Part shown: positions 16,896 through 30,632 of the stretch, one piece after another
Position numbering within the stretch: the stretch's first letter is position 1
Layout: each line of letters opens with the position of its first letter
Origin: Hyphomicrobiales bacterium
GTDB taxonomy: Bacteria; Pseudomonadota; Alphaproteobacteria; Rhizobiales; Aestuariivirgaceae
NCBI GenBank assembly: GCA_026982665.1
Contig: JALSGQ010000126.1
Span: 1 to 43,535 of the forward strand
Length of the DNA: 43,535 nt
Reading direction: 5' to 3'
Notes under the pieces: model-generated
What the model saw: only the letters and a program-made list of their open reading frames with translations
Told to the model about the DNA's origin: nothing
Database searches by the model: none
Program-made: the position numbers and the translations under genes

Positions 16896-17834
16896 ATGCA
16901 AAGGCAGGATGACAACAAGCCGGCCACAAGGCCGGAGCCCGGGTTGGGGCTGGCGCTGGGCGGCGGGGCGGCGCGCGGGCTGGCGCACATCGTGGTGCTG
17001 GAGGTGCTGGACGAGCTGGGCGTGCGCCCGGCAATGATTGCCGGAGCCTCCATGGGGGCAATGGTGGGCGCGGCCTATGCCGGCGGCATGGCAGCAAGGG
17101 ACATTCGCGAGCACGTGCTGCAGGTGCTGGGCAAGCCGGCAGAACTGGCGCGGCGGCTGCTGGGCATGGGCAGCAGCGAAACCAGCCTGTTCTCGCTGCT
17201 GAACTTCTCCATCTCGCGCGGCGTGATGATAGACGGACTGGCCCTGCTGGAGGCCTTCATGCCGCCACAGGTGCCGGAGCTGCTGGAAGAACTGCCCGTG
17301 CGGATGCTCATCAGCGCCACCGACTTCTACGGGGTTGAAGAAGTCGTGTTCCGCTCCGGCCCGGTGCGTGAGGCCGTGGCGGCCTCCATTGCCATTCCGG
17401 CGGTGATCGCCGCGCCACGGGTGAACGAACGGCTGCTGGTGGACGGGGCCATCGTCAACCCGGTGCCGTTCGACCTGCTGCAACAGGCCGGCTGCCGGCC
17501 GGTCATCGCGGTGGAGGTAACCGGCCGGCCAATGCCGCGGCTGAAGGCCGATGGCAGCATGCGCAAGCCGGGGATGACAGACCTCGGCATTGGCGCGATG
17601 CAGATCATGCAGCTGAAGCTGGCGGCCCTGAAACGTGCCAGCAGCCCGCCGGAATTGTGGATAGATCCGCCGCTCGATGACTACCGCGCCTACGACTTCC
17701 TGAAAGCACGCGAAATCCTCGAACGGGCCGATGCCATGCGCGACGCCATCCGCCACCACGTGGATCGCCTGCTGGAAGCCGGCGAAACCGGCGTGGTGGA
17801 CAGCCCCCTGCCCCCGGTGGCGGATGCTCCCTGA
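16896..17834 (+). CDS. Patatin-like phospholipase (RssA type)
   Basis: A 312-residue patatin-family acyl hydrolase. The glycine-rich oxyanion loop GGGAARGLAH starts near residue 22, the nucleophile is S52 in GASMG, and the catalytic Asp is D183 in VDGAIVNPVP, giving the Ser-Asp dyad. No signal peptide is seen, so it probably acts at the cytoplasmic face of the inner membrane on phospholipids or lysophospholipids. A GGGAG ribosome site precedes the ATG. It is 54 nt downstream of the IMPase-like gene and converges on the ybdK gene. Together with the exported esterase it gives this stretch two ester hydrolases. Confidence 0.92.
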   Translation: MQRQDDNKPATRPEPGLGLALGGGAARGLAHIVVLEVLDELGVRPAMIAGASMGAMVGAAYAGGMAARDIREHVLQVLGKPAELARRLLGMGSSETSLFSLLNFSISRGVMIDGLALLEAFMPPQVPELLEELPVRMLISATDFYGVEEVVFRSGPVREAVAASIAIPAVIAAPRVNERLLVDGAIVNPVPFDLLQQAGCRPVIAVEVTGRPMPRLKADGSMRKPGMTDLGIGAMQIMQLKLAALKRASSPPELWIDPPLDDYRAYDFLKAREILERADAMRDAIRHHVDRLLEAGETGVVDSPLPPVADAP

Positions 17835-17893
17835 AGCCACACAGAACACGGAAGCAGGCGGAGCAGAAAAGGCAAAAGACGAGCCTCTTCCTG

Positions 17894-19030
17894 CTACAGG
17901 TCCTGCACCGTCTCTCGTATGAGCAGGCGCACCACCTCGCGCGCCGCTTCATGCTCATCCGCGCCCTGCTCCCGCGCCTGCCCGTAGGCGGCGCGTTGCC
18001 GGTCGGCGCTGGTGCCGCGTTCCAGGATGCGCGCGGCATGCGCCAGCTGGCGCGTGCAATCCAGGGCCTCGGCATCCTCTCTCACCAGCTCCTGCAGCTC
18101 CGCCAGCAGTTCGGCATAGGCCACCGCCTCGCCACGGCCGAAGTCGATGAGACTGCCGTGCACCCCGTAGCGCTGTGCCCGCCAGCGGTTCTCGTCGATG
18201 AGAAAGCGGTCATACCGCCGCCAGCGCTGGTTGTTGCGGCGCAGGCGGTAGAGCATGCGCACCAGCGACTGCACCATGGCGGCGATGGCGGCGGTGTCGT
18301 CCAGCAGGGTGCAGACATCGCAGATGCGCGTTTCCAGCGTGGGAAAGCGGGCGGAGGGGCGCAGGTCCCACCAGATCTTCGTGCCGTCCTCGATGACGCC
18401 GGCATTCACCAGCACTTCCACGGCACGCTGGTATTCCCCCCAGCTCTCGAACTGCGGTGGCAGGCCGGTGCGCGGCAGGGTGTCGAACACCGTCAGGCGA
18501 TAGCTGTTCAGCCCCATGTCGTGCCCCTGCCAGAACGGCGAGGAAGTGGACAGCGCCAGCAGATGCGGCAGGAAGTAGGAAAGCTGGTTGAAGATGTCGA
18601 TGCGCAGGTCATCCGGCGCAATGCCCACATGCACGTGCATGCCGCAGATGAGCAGCCGCCTTCCCACGCCCTGCAGGTCTTCCGCCAGTTGCAGGTAGCG
18701 CGGCTTTTCGGTGAAGCGCATGCGCGACCAGTCGGCAAACGGGTGGGTGGAGGCGGCTATCAGCGCCAGGCCGTGCTCTGCGGCAATGCGCGCCAGCGTG
18801 GCGCGCAGGTGCGCCAGCTCCGCCCGTGCCTCGCCCACCGTGCGGCAGACGCTGGTTTCCACCTCTATCTGACATTGCAGGAACTCCGGCGACACGTGCC
18901 CGGCCAGCTCGCGCTCGGCCTGCTCCATCAGCCCTGCCGGCGCTTCCTCCACCAGGTCCAGCGTGTCCTGCCGCACCAGCAGGTATTCTTCCTCGATGCC
19001 GATGGTGAAATCGGGGTGCTGATCCGGCAT
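17894..19030 (-). CDS. YbdK-type carboxylate-amine ligase (GCS2 family)
   Basis: A 378-residue member of the glutamate-cysteine ligase 2 (YbdK) family, ATP-dependent ligases with weak glutamate-cysteine ligase activity in E. coli YbdK. Recognisable blocks are [11 protein letters not shown] at the N-terminus, GMHVHVGI in the middle, and the segment with [14 protein letters not shown] typical of the family. The start has AGGAG 7 nt upstream; the open frame extends 39 codons further without similarity. Glutathione reductase is encoded about 5.5 kb away, but nothing links the two as an operon. The physiological product is unknown. Confidence 0.9.
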   Translation of the reverse strand: MPDQHPDFTIGIEEEYLLVRQDTLDLVEEAPAGLMEQAERELAGHVSPEFLQCQIEVETSVCRTVGEARAELAHLRATLARIAAEHGLALIAASTHPFADWSRMRFTEKPRYLQLAEDLQGVGRRLLICGMHVHVGIAPDDLRIDIFNQLSYFLPHLLALSTSSPFWQGHDMGLNSYRLTVFDTLPRTGLPPQFESWGEYQRAVEVLVNAGVIEDGTKIWWDLRPSARFPTLETRICDVCTLLDDTAAIAAMVQSLVRMLYRLRRNNQRWRRYDRFLIDENRWRAQRYGVHGSLIDFGRGEAVAYAELLAELQELVREDAEALDCTRQLAHAARILERGTSADRQRAAYGQAREQGADEHEAAREVVRLLIRETVQDL

Positions 19031-19219
19031 GGTGTGCTCCTGCATGGGAGTTGTGGACAGGGCAATGCCCCTTCTGCAGGCCGGAGCATGGCAAAGCGGG
19101 GGCGTTTTTGCAATTTGCCGCCCTGCTGCTGCGACAATGAGGGGCACGCCGGCCGCACAGGATCCACACCAAGGGCCGCGACGCGGCCAATTACGCCATG
19201 CTGCTGCGAGCCTGCCGGC

Positions 19220-20020
19220 TCAGCGGCGCACCGCCATGCGGATGGGGCCTTCGGCACGACCGTGGATGAACTGATCGACGTATGCGTTGCCGGAGTTCTC
19301 CAGCCTTTCCACCGGCCCGTGCCAGATGATGCGCCCCTGGTGGATCATCGCCACCTCGTCGGCAATGCGCCGGACCGAGTTCATGTCATGGGTGATGGTG
19401 ATGGCGGTGGCCCCCACCTGCCTTACCGTGCGCACGATCAGCTCGTCGATGACTGCCGCCATGATGGGATCCAGCCCCGTGGTCGGTTCGTCGAAGAGAA
19501 TGATCTCCGGCTCGTGCGCAATGGCGCGGGCCAGCCCCACGCGCTTCTGCATGCCGCCGGAAAGCTCTGCCGGATACAGATCCGCCACCTGCTCCGGCAG
19601 CCCCACCTGCGCCAGCTTCTCCAGCGCCACCTCGCGCGCCTTGCGCCGCGCCATGCCGCGCCCCTGGATGAGGCCGAAGGCAACATTCTCCCACACGGGC
19701 AGCGAATCGAACAGTGCCGCGCCCTGGAACAGCATGCCGAACTTCGCCATCAGCGCCTCGCGTGCCCGCCCCTGCAGCCGTGCCGTGTCCTCGCCGTCGA
19801 TGACGATCTCGCCGCTGTCGGCCGCAAGCAGGCCAATGATGCACTTGATGAGCACCGACTTGCCGGTGCCCGACCCGCCGATGATGACCAGCGAGGAACG
19901 CCGGCGAACGTCCAGGTCAACGCCGTCCAGCACCACCTTCGGCCCGAAGCGCTTCTTCAGGCCGCGCACGCTGATGTGGATGCCAGATGCTGCATCACCC
20001 TGCCCTGCCGGTGTCTGCAT
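19220..20020 (-). CDS. mlaF: Phospholipid-transport ABC ATP-binding protein MlaF
   Basis: A 266-residue ABC ATPase of the Mla (Mkl) type, powering phospholipid movement between the membranes together with MlaE. Walker A is GGSGTGKS at 48-55, the signature is LSGGMQKR, and Walker B is IILFDEPTTGLDP, whose TTGLDP form is typical of MlaF. The ATG at 20020 is chosen because GAGGGAG lies about 6 nt upstream; an in-frame TTG at 20035 inside the mlaE stop region is less likely. It follows mlaE by only 11 nt. No mlaD-type MCE gene follows; the next gene is ybdK. Confidence 0.93.
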   Translation of the reverse strand: MQTPAGQGDAASGIHISVRGLKKRFGPKVVLDGVDLDVRRRSSLVIIGGSGTGKSVLIKCIIGLLAADSGEIVIDGEDTARLQGRAREALMAKFGMLFQGAALFDSLPVWENVAFGLIQGRGMARRKAREVALEKLAQVGLPEQVADLYPAELSGGMQKRVGLARAIAHEPEIILFDEPTTGLDPIMAAVIDELIVRTVRQVGATAITITHDMNSVRRIADEVAMIHQGRIIWHGPVERLENSGNAYVDQFIHGRAEGPIRMAVRR

Positions 20021-20031
20021 GCCCGTCTCCC

Positions 20032-20805
20032 TCAATCGGCGAACAGCGTGGCGGTGAGCACGTAGTTGGCGGCAAGGATGAGAATGGAGGCCGACACCAC
20101 CGCATTGGTGGTGGCCCGGCCCACGCCCTGCGCGCCGCCGCGCGAATGAAAACCGTGGTAACAGCCCATCAGGGCGATGATGAAACCGAACACCGCCGCC
20201 TTGATCAGGCCGGAGGTTACGTCTTCCAGCTTGAGGAAGTTCACCGTGTTGGCGAGGTATGAACCGGCGTTGAACCCCAGCTTCTGCGTGCCCACCACGA
20301 AACCGCCCATGATGCCGATGATGTCTGCCACCAGCACCAGCAGCGGCAGGGTAATGACGCCTGCCAGCAGGCGCGGGCCGACGAGGTATTTCATCGGATG
20401 GGTGGCCAGCGTGCGCAGGGCGTCGAGCTGTTCCGTTACCTTCATGGTGCCGATTTCCGCGGCAATGGCGGCGGAAACGCGCCCGGCCATCATCAGCCCG
20501 GCCAGCACCGGCCCCAGCTCCCGCGCAATGCCCAGCGCCACGATGGAAGATACCAGGTTCTCGGCATTGAAGCGGCTGGAGCCTATGTAGATCTGCAGCG
20601 CCAGCACACCGCCGGTGAAGAAGGCCGTCAACCCGATGACGGGCAGCGAATGGTAGCCCATGCGCAGCATCTGGACGAGCAGCTGGCGCGGATAGTAGCG
20701 CGGCAGCAGGCCGATGACGAGGGCATCGCGCAGGAACAGCGCCAGCCGGCCGATCTCGGCCAGCAGGTGCAGCACCGCCCGTCCGATGTGTGCCAACGGA
20801 TTCAC
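20032..20805 (-). CDS. mlaE: Phospholipid-transport ABC permease MlaE
   Basis: A 257-residue inner-membrane permease with five to six hydrophobic helices. The family-specific segment AAEIGTMKVTEQLDAL is present in the middle, and the N-terminal part carries the usual LPVIGLTAFFTGGVLALQ helix. The GTG at 20805 is taken as the start because AGGGGAG precedes it and the length then fits the family; the open frame continues upstream for 52 codons of Arg-rich sequence that looks non-coding. It lies 152 nt after alr and 11 nt before mlaF, all on the minus strand, probably one operon. Confidence 0.92.
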   Translation of the reverse strand: MNPLAHIGRAVLHLLAEIGRLALFLRDALVIGLLPRYYPRQLLVQMLRMGYHSLPVIGLTAFFTGGVLALQIYIGSSRFNAENLVSSIVALGIARELGPVLAGLMMAGRVSAAIAAEIGTMKVTEQLDALRTLATHPMKYLVGPRLLAGVITLPLLVLVADIIGIMGGFVVGTQKLGFNAGSYLANTVNFLKLEDVTSGLIKAAVFGFIIALMGCYHGFHSRGGAQGVGRATTNAVVSASILILAANYVLTATLFAD

Positions 20806-20957
20806 CCCCCGCTCCCCTTCTTCCTTCCTGCGCTGAAGCGCACCGCCCACCACCCCGCTCCCCCGCCCGACCACCCGGACATGGCCTGCAAGGCGGTCAG
20901 GCTGGGGCGCGGGGCACCTTGGTTTCTGCGCTGAAGCGCGTCGCTCCGGCCTGCTCC

Positions 20958-22121
20958 TCAAGCCGGTGTGTAAAGGCGTGTAAAGCGCTGGCCGAGGCTT
21001 GTCAAAATCTCGTAGGGGATGGTGCTGGCCCAGCGTGCCATTTCATCCACGCTGATGTGGCTGCCGAGAATCTCCGCCCGCATGCCGCGCTCCAGGGAAT
21101 CTGCCGGAATGTGGCTGACATCCACCGCCAGCAGGTCCATGGACACGCGCCCTGCATAGGGCGCGAACTGCCCGGCGATGAACACCTGCGCCGTGCCCTC
21201 CGCGCTGGAGGAAAGGCAGCGGCAGATGCCATCGGCATAGCCTACCCCGAGAATGGCGATGCGCGAATCGGCCCTTGCCCGCCAGCTGGCACCATAGCCC
21301 ACCGTCTCGCCCTTCTTCACCTCGCGCACCTGCAGCACCGTGGCATACAACGACACCACCGGCTGCATGGGGTTGGGGCGGTCGGAAAACGGATTGCCGC
21401 CATAAAGGGCAATGCCGGGGCGCAGCACGTCCTGCCGCCACTGTGGCCACGCCAGCGCCGCAGCGGAATTGGCCAGCGAGGTGGGCACACCATCGAACAG
21501 GGCCGCAATTTCCTCGAACAGCGCATGCTGGCGCGTGTTCATCTCGTGCCCCGGCGTGTCGGCGCAGGCCAGGTGGCTCATCAGCAGTTGCGGACGAAAG
21601 CACTCCAGCAGCTCCCGCCGCTGTGCCAGCCGCCGGGCATCTGCGGGCGGCAGGCCCAGGCGGTTCATGCCCGTGTCCACGTGCAATGCCGCCGGCAGGC
21701 GCAGCTCCCTGCGCCTGCAATAAGCTGCCCATTCCTCCACCTCGGCCATGTCGTTGAGCACCGGGACCACGGAATGCTCGTGAAAGAAGGCGGCCTCCCC
21801 CGCCGGCAGCCCGGAAAACACGAAGATGCGGGCCGAGGGCAGGAGGGCGCGCAGGCGCTCCGCCTCTGCCGGCAGCGCCACGAAGAAGCTGTTGCAACCG
21901 GCGCGCGCCAATGCCGGTGCCACCTGTTCCATCCCCAGCCCGTAGGCATCGGCCTTCACCACCGCGCCACACTCCGCCTGCGGGTGCTGCGCGGCGATGC
22001 GCTGCCAGTTGGCTGCCAGAGCCTTCAGATCAATGCCGAGAATGCCGCCCGCCAGCGCCGGTTCCTCCCCTGCCAAGCGTTGCGTGGGCGCATGTTGCGC
22101 CCCGGCCATCCATACCGTCAT
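20958..22121 (-). CDS. alr: Alanine racemase
   Basis: A 387-residue PLP enzyme interconverting L- and D-alanine for peptidoglycan synthesis. The PLP lysine is K56 in AVVKADAYGLG and the catalytic tyrosine is Y276 in VGYGASW. Other family blocks are HVDTGMNRLG and RPGIALYG. The start has AGGAGGGGAC directly upstream. The alr-mlaE-mlaF order has counterparts in other alphaproteobacteria and puts cell-wall precursor supply beside lipid transport. Between guaB and alr lies a 144-nt gap with GTGGCAA/TTGCCAC arms (22211-22256), a weak hairpin with a 32-nt loop. Confidence 0.96.
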   Translation of the reverse strand: MTVWMAGAQHAPTQRLAGEEPALAGGILGIDLKALAANWQRIAAQHPQAECGAVVKADAYGLGMEQVAPALARAGCNSFFVALPAEAERLRALLPSARIFVFSGLPAGEAAFFHEHSVVPVLNDMAEVEEWAAYCRRRELRLPAALHVDTGMNRLGLPPADARRLAQRRELLECFRPQLLMSHLACADTPGHEMNTRQHALFEEIAALFDGVPTSLANSAAALAWPQWRQDVLRPGIALYGGNPFSDRPNPMQPVVSLYATVLQVREVKKGETVGYGASWRARADSRIAILGVGYADGICRCLSSSAEGTAQVFIAGQFAPYAGRVSMDLLAVDVSHIPADSLERGMRAEILGSHISVDEMARWASTIPYEILTSLGQRFTRLYTPA

Positions 22122-22265
22122 GTCCCCTCCTGCACGGTTCCCCGCGCCCCCGGCAGGAAGCATGAGACATCAAGACACGGGCCTCTTTGTGGCCTCAACG
22201 GTTCGTGATTGTGGCAATTTCAGTCCATTCGGGCAGGATGCGCAGGCATTTGCCACCTTGTTGCC

Positions 22266-24480
<2,215 letters not shown>

Positions 24481-24522
24481 CTTCAAGCCTCTGCTTCCTT
24501 CACGTTTTTTCAGGAAACCCGC

Positions 24523-25896
24523 ATGAATTACGACTATGACCTGTTCGTGATAGGCGCAGGATCAGGCGGTGTGCGCGCAGCGCGCATTGCGGCCAGCCAC
24601 GGGGCGAAGGTGGCCATTGCCGAGGAATACCGCATCGGCGGCACCTGCGTCATCCGTGGCTGCGTGCCGAAGAAGCTGATGGTGCATGCCGCACGCTTTC
24701 GCGATTCCTTCCATGATGCGGTGGGGTTCGGCTGGCGCATCGACACGCAGCCGCAGTTTCACTGGCCCACCCTGCGCGAGAAACTGCGCGCGGAGGTCAG
24801 CCGCCTGAGCGGCCTCTACCGGCAGAACCTGGAACGCCACGGCGTCGAGATCTTCGACAGCCGCGCCGAGTTCGCCGGCCCGCACGAGATACTGCTGGTG
24901 TCGGAAGAGCGCATTGTCAGCGCCCGGCATATCCTGGTAGCCACCGGCTCCGCACCGTGGGTGCCGCACAACATTCCCGGCGCGGCCCATGCCATCACCT
25001 CCAACGAGATCTTCGAGCTGGACGAGCTGCCGGCCTCCATTGCCATCATCGGCGGCGGCTACATTGCCGTGGAGTTCGCCTGCATCCTGCACGGGCTGGG
25101 GGTGGAGACCCACCTGCTGTACCGCGGGCCGCTCATCCTGCGCGGCTTCGACACCGAGCTGCGCGAGCGCCTGATGGAAGCGCTCATGAAGCGCGGCATT
25201 CACGTGCATACGCATGCCGATGTCGATCGCATCGAGCGCTGCGAGGATGCCCGCCGCGTGGTGCACACCCGCAAGGGCGAGAGCCTGAAGGTGGACCAGG
25301 TGCTGTATGCCACCGGCCGCGAGCCCTACACCTTCGACCTGCACCTGGAAAAGGCCGGGGTGGAGCTGGCGGCCAACGGCGCGGTGAAGGTGGATGAACA
25401 CAACCGCACCAACGTGAAGCACATATTTGCCGTTGGCGATGTGGCTGATCATGGCGTGCAGCTCACGCCGGTAGCCATTCGCGAAGGGCATGCCGTGGCC
25501 GATCGCCTGTTCGGCGGGCGCGAGGTGCCTGCCCTGGACTACGCAGGCGTGCCGACGGCCGTGTTCACCACGCCGGAGATGGGCACCGCCGGCATGACCG
25601 AGGAACAGGCGCGCGAGGCACTGGGGGCGGATGGCGTGAAGGTCTTCCGCAGCAGCTTCCGGCCGCTGGCCCATAGTGTTTCAGGCCGCGAGGAGCGCAC
25701 CTTCATGAAGCTGCTCGTGGATGCCGCAAACGACCGCGTCATCGGTGCGCACCTGCTGGGGGAAGGCTCCGGCGAACTCATCCAGCTGCTGGGCACCATC
25801 ATCAGCGCCGGCATCACCAAGCAGCAGCTCGATGCCACCATTGCCGTGCATCCCACGGCGGCGGAAGAGCTGGTTACCATGCGCGAACCGTCCTGA
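24523..25896 (+). CDS. gor: Glutathione-disulfide reductase
   Basis: A 457-residue flavoprotein reducing glutathione disulfide with NADPH. The FAD site GAGSGGVRAARIAA starts at residue 11, the redox pair is C42 and C47 in GGTCVIRGCVPKKL, and the second dinucleotide site GGGYIAVEFA is near residue 180. FAVGDVADH and the C-terminal HPTAAEE (H443 with E448, the catalytic pair) complete the set. The VIRGCVPKK form points to glutathione reductase rather than lipoamide dehydrogenase. The start lies 42 nt after the DUF2093 gene, and an AGGAAACC-like ribosome site is near. It converges with the liv operon across 22 nt. Confidence 0.95.
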   Translation: MNYDYDLFVIGAGSGGVRAARIAASHGAKVAIAEEYRIGGTCVIRGCVPKKLMVHAARFRDSFHDAVGFGWRIDTQPQFHWPTLREKLRAEVSRLSGLYRQNLERHGVEIFDSRAEFAGPHEILLVSEERIVSARHILVATGSAPWVPHNIPGAAHAITSNEIFELDELPASIAIIGGGYIAVEFACILHGLGVETHLLYRGPLILRGFDTELRERLMEALMKRGIHVHTHADVDRIERCEDARRVVHTRKGESLKVDQVLYATGREPYTFDLHLEKAGVELAANGAVKVDEHNRTNVKHIFAVGDVADHGVQLTPVAIREGHAVADRLFGGREVPALDYAGVPTAVFTTPEMGTAGMTEEQAREALGADGVKVFRSSFRPLAHSVSGREERTFMKLLVDAANDRVIGAHLLGEGSGELIQLLGTIISAGITKQQLDATIAVHPTAAEELVTMREPS

Positions 25897-25918
25897 GGTG
25901 CCGGCGGCAGAAAGCGCT

Positions 25919-26293
25919 TCAGCTTCCGCCTGCATCCTGCGCCGTGCCGGTGCGCCGCTCGCGCCAGGCAAAGGGGCCGGCGCGCTCATACAGCCAGTAA
26001 TATTGCGTAACCATCTGCTTCACGCGGGTGAGGCGATAGCCCAGCCCGGCGGCGATGATCATGGAGAGATAATCCACCATGTAGTTGCGCAGGGAGAGGA
26101 ACACTTCCCCATACAGCGCGTAATGCAGGAAGCGCACCGCACCGGCCAGCAGCAGCATGTAGAGGAACATCTGCCACAAGGGCCGCCACTTCAGCGCCAG
26201 CGCCCGGCCGGAAAGCCATGCGGCGGCACCGCCCAGCACCACGTTCAGCAGCAGGAATACCCACGGCGATCCTTCATACAGCCAGCCCGGCAT
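25919..26293 (-). CDS. DUF6867-type small membrane protein linked to the liv operon
   Basis: A 124-residue protein with an N-terminal hydrophobic helix (about 11-30), a second near 38-58 and a third around 70-88, then a basic soluble tail (YYWLYERAGPFAWRERR). It resembles the DUF6867 proteins found at the end of branched-chain amino acid transporter operons in alphaproteobacteria. Its ATG overlaps the livF stop (TGATG), so translation is probably coupled to livF. A role in transporter assembly or regulation is inferred from position only. Confidence 0.7.
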   Translation of the reverse strand: MPGWLYEGSPWVFLLLNVVLGGAAAWLSGRALALKWRPLWQMFLYMLLLAGAVRFLHYALYGEVFLSLRNYMVDYLSMIIAAGLGYRLTRVKQMVTQYYWLYERAGPFAWRERRTGTAQDAGGS

Positions 26294-27045
26294 CAGTGTC
26301 CTCCTCCCAGATAGGCGGCGCGCACTTCCTCCTTCTCCAGCAGCTCCTTCCCGGTGCCGGACATCGTAACCCGGCCGTTCACCAGCACATAGGCGCGGTG
26401 CGCCAGCCGCAGGGCATGCCAGGCATTCTGCTCCACCAGGAAGATGGTCATGTTGTGCTCCTCGTTGAGCTGGCGCAGGGCATCGAACACCTGCTGCACC
26501 AGCAGCGGTGCCAGCCCCAGCGAGGGCTCGTCCAGCATCAGGAAGCGCGGCTTGCCCATCAGCGCGCGGCCAATGGCGAGCATCTGCTGCTCGCCGCCGG
26601 AAAGGGTGCCGGCGCGCTGGTTCTGGCGCTTCTGAAGCACCGGAAACAATGAATAGACGAAGGCGAGATCTTCGTCGAAGTGGCTGTCGGGTGCCAGCTC
26701 CGCCCCCAGCTGCAGGTTCTCCAGCACCGTCATGCGCTGGAAGATCCTGCGCCCTTCCGGCACCAGCGAGATGCCACGGCGGGCTATGTGATGCGTCGGC
26801 TCGTCGGTAATGTCCCAGCCGTCGAAGATGATGCGCCCGTTCCTGGCCCGCGGGTGGCCGAAGATGGTCATCATCAGGGTGGACTTGCCGGCCCCGTTGG
26901 CACCGATCATGGTAACGATCTCGCCATAATGCACATCCAATGACACGCCGTGCAGCGCCTGGATGTGTCCATAGAAGGCATCCACCCCCTGCACCTGCAG
27001 GATGGGGCGGCCCGCAGGCTGCTTGCCGGCGTCAGTGCTGCTCAT
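26293..27045 (-). CDS. livF: Branched-chain amino acid ABC transporter ATP-binding protein LivF
   Basis: A 250-residue ABC ATPase of the LivF group. Walker A is GANGAGKST at 48-56, the signature LSGGEQQM is present and Walker B is RFLMLDEPSLGLAP, the LivF-typical form. The ATG at 27045 is supported by AGGAGG upstream and lies 14 nt inside the livG gene, showing operon organisation. It energises uptake of Leu/Ile/Val or related substrates with LivG, LivH and LivM. Confidence 0.95.
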   Translation of the reverse strand: MSSTDAGKQPAGRPILQVQGVDAFYGHIQALHGVSLDVHYGEIVTMIGANGAGKSTLMMTIFGHPRARNGRIIFDGWDITDEPTHHIARRGISLVPEGRRIFQRMTVLENLQLGAELAPDSHFDEDLAFVYSLFPVLQKRQNQRAGTLSGGEQQMLAIGRALMGKPRFLMLDEPSLGLAPLLVQQVFDALRQLNEEHNMTIFLVEQNAWHALRLAHRAYVLVNGRVTMSGTGKELLEKEEVRAAYLGGGH

Positions 27046-27861
27046 GGATGACCTCCTGCACCTCGTCCTCGTCGGACACGCCCAGATAGGCGGCAATCAC
27101 CGCCGGGTCGTTGCGCACCTCTTCCGGCGTGCCTTCGGCAATCTTGCGCCCGTAGTCCAGCACCACGATGTGGTCGGAAATCTTCATTACCACGCCCATG
27201 TCATGCTCGATGAGCAGAATGGATATGCCCTCGTCATCGCGGATGGAAACCAGCAGCTCGTTGAGCTCTTCCGATTCCTTCGGGTTGAGGCCCGCTGCCG
27301 GCTCGTCAAGGCACAGCAGCACGGGCCGCGTGCACATGGCCCGCGCAATCTCCAGCCGGCGCTGTTCGCCATAGGGCAGGCTGCCTGCCGCCTCGTCGGC
27401 ACGGTGAATGAGGCCGGTCTTTTCCAGCCAGTACCTGGCCAGCTCCACCGCCTCCTTTTCCTTGCGCCGGTAGCTGGCAGGCCACAGCACGGCAGCCAGG
27501 CTGTAGCCGGAGGCCAGCATCAGCGGATTGTGCTGCGCCACCATCAGGTTCTCCAGCACCGTCATGCCGCCAAACAGGCGGATGTTCTGAAACGTCCGCG
27601 CCACCTTGGCGAGGTGGTTGATGCGGAAGTCATCCAGCCGCTCCAGCAGGAAGGCATCGCCGTTCTCGTGCGTCAGCGTCAGCCGCCCTGTCGTGGGCTT
27701 GTAGAAGCCGGTAATGCAATTGAACACCGTGGTCTTGCCCGCGCCGTTGGGGCCGATGATGGAGGTGATCTGCCGCCGCCCGGCGGTGAAGGACAGGTCA
27801 TCCACCGCCACCAGGCCGCCGAAGCGCATGGTCATGTGTTCCACTGTCAGCACAGGAGTGC

Positions 27862-27865
<4 letters not shown>
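27032..27865 (-). CDS. livG: Branched-chain amino acid ABC transporter ATP-binding protein LivG
   Basis: A 277-residue ABC ATPase of the LivG group. Walker A is GPNGAGKTT at 38-46, the LivG-type signature is [14 protein letters not shown], and Walker B with DEPAAGLNP follows. The C-terminal segment with [21 protein letters not shown] is the usual LivG end, extended here by an acidic tail. The start overlaps the livM stop as ATGA, with GGGAGGG upstream, so it is translationally coupled. Confidence 0.95.
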
Positions 27866-29202
<1,337 letters not shown>

Positions 29203-29313
29203 GGCTGCATCACTCCCCGAACATGCCCTGCACCGTATGCCTTTGCGGCTCCTTTCTTCCGCATGTCCCTGTCCCTTCTTCGCATGGCCTGTGGCATGCC
29301 CCTGCACCCCGGC

Positions 29314-30228
<915 letters not shown>

Positions 30229-30632
30229 TGGCCCCTCTCCCTTGAAGGCGCGGCAGGGATTTGGATGTGCACGGGTGGAGGCTGCGAAACAGGCGGGAAA
30301 ACGGATGCTGCCGCAGCCCTGCCCTCCACCCCGTGCAGGCTGCAACATGTGGGGGCTTTTAGCGCCGCTGCAGGGGGCTTGCAACCGTCAATCGACCGGG
30401 CATGCCATTTTTTGCCAAGCCATTGCAGCATGGTATCTTTTCGCTGCTCATGAGGCATGGTTGCATGGCGGGTAACCAAGATTGTGCCCGATGCTCGGCA
30501 CCGGGGCGGGAACATGCTAGCGCTGGGAAAGCGGCAATATTCATCTCCTGCCCTGCGTCGCGGACTGACGAAAGGATGGCCGAGGGCGCGACAGGTTGCA
30601 GGAGCAGGCACATCCAGGGAGCGGGCATTCCC
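30229..30632. other. 404-bp divergent intergenic region with the livH leader
   Basis: This stretch separates livH (minus) from the cupin-like gene (plus) and should contain both promoters. It holds the long hairpin at 30268-30337 and an AT-richer patch near 30400-30440 (TTTTTTGCC, then TATCTTTT), a likely promoter area. No gene with a convincing start or motif was found. Confidence 0.6.
30268..30337 (-). promoter_or_regulatory. Long hairpin in the livH 5' leader
   Basis: TGCACGGGTGGAGG (30268-30281) pairs with CCTCCACCCCGTGCA (30323-30337), 14 bp with one bulged base. An inner stem CTGCG (30282-30286) with CGCAG (30312-30316) extends it across a 6-nt side bulge, closing a 25-nt loop. On the minus strand it ends 39 nt before the livH start codon and has no U-tract, so it looks like a regulatory or stabilising leader structure rather than a terminator. 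Confidence 0.45.
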
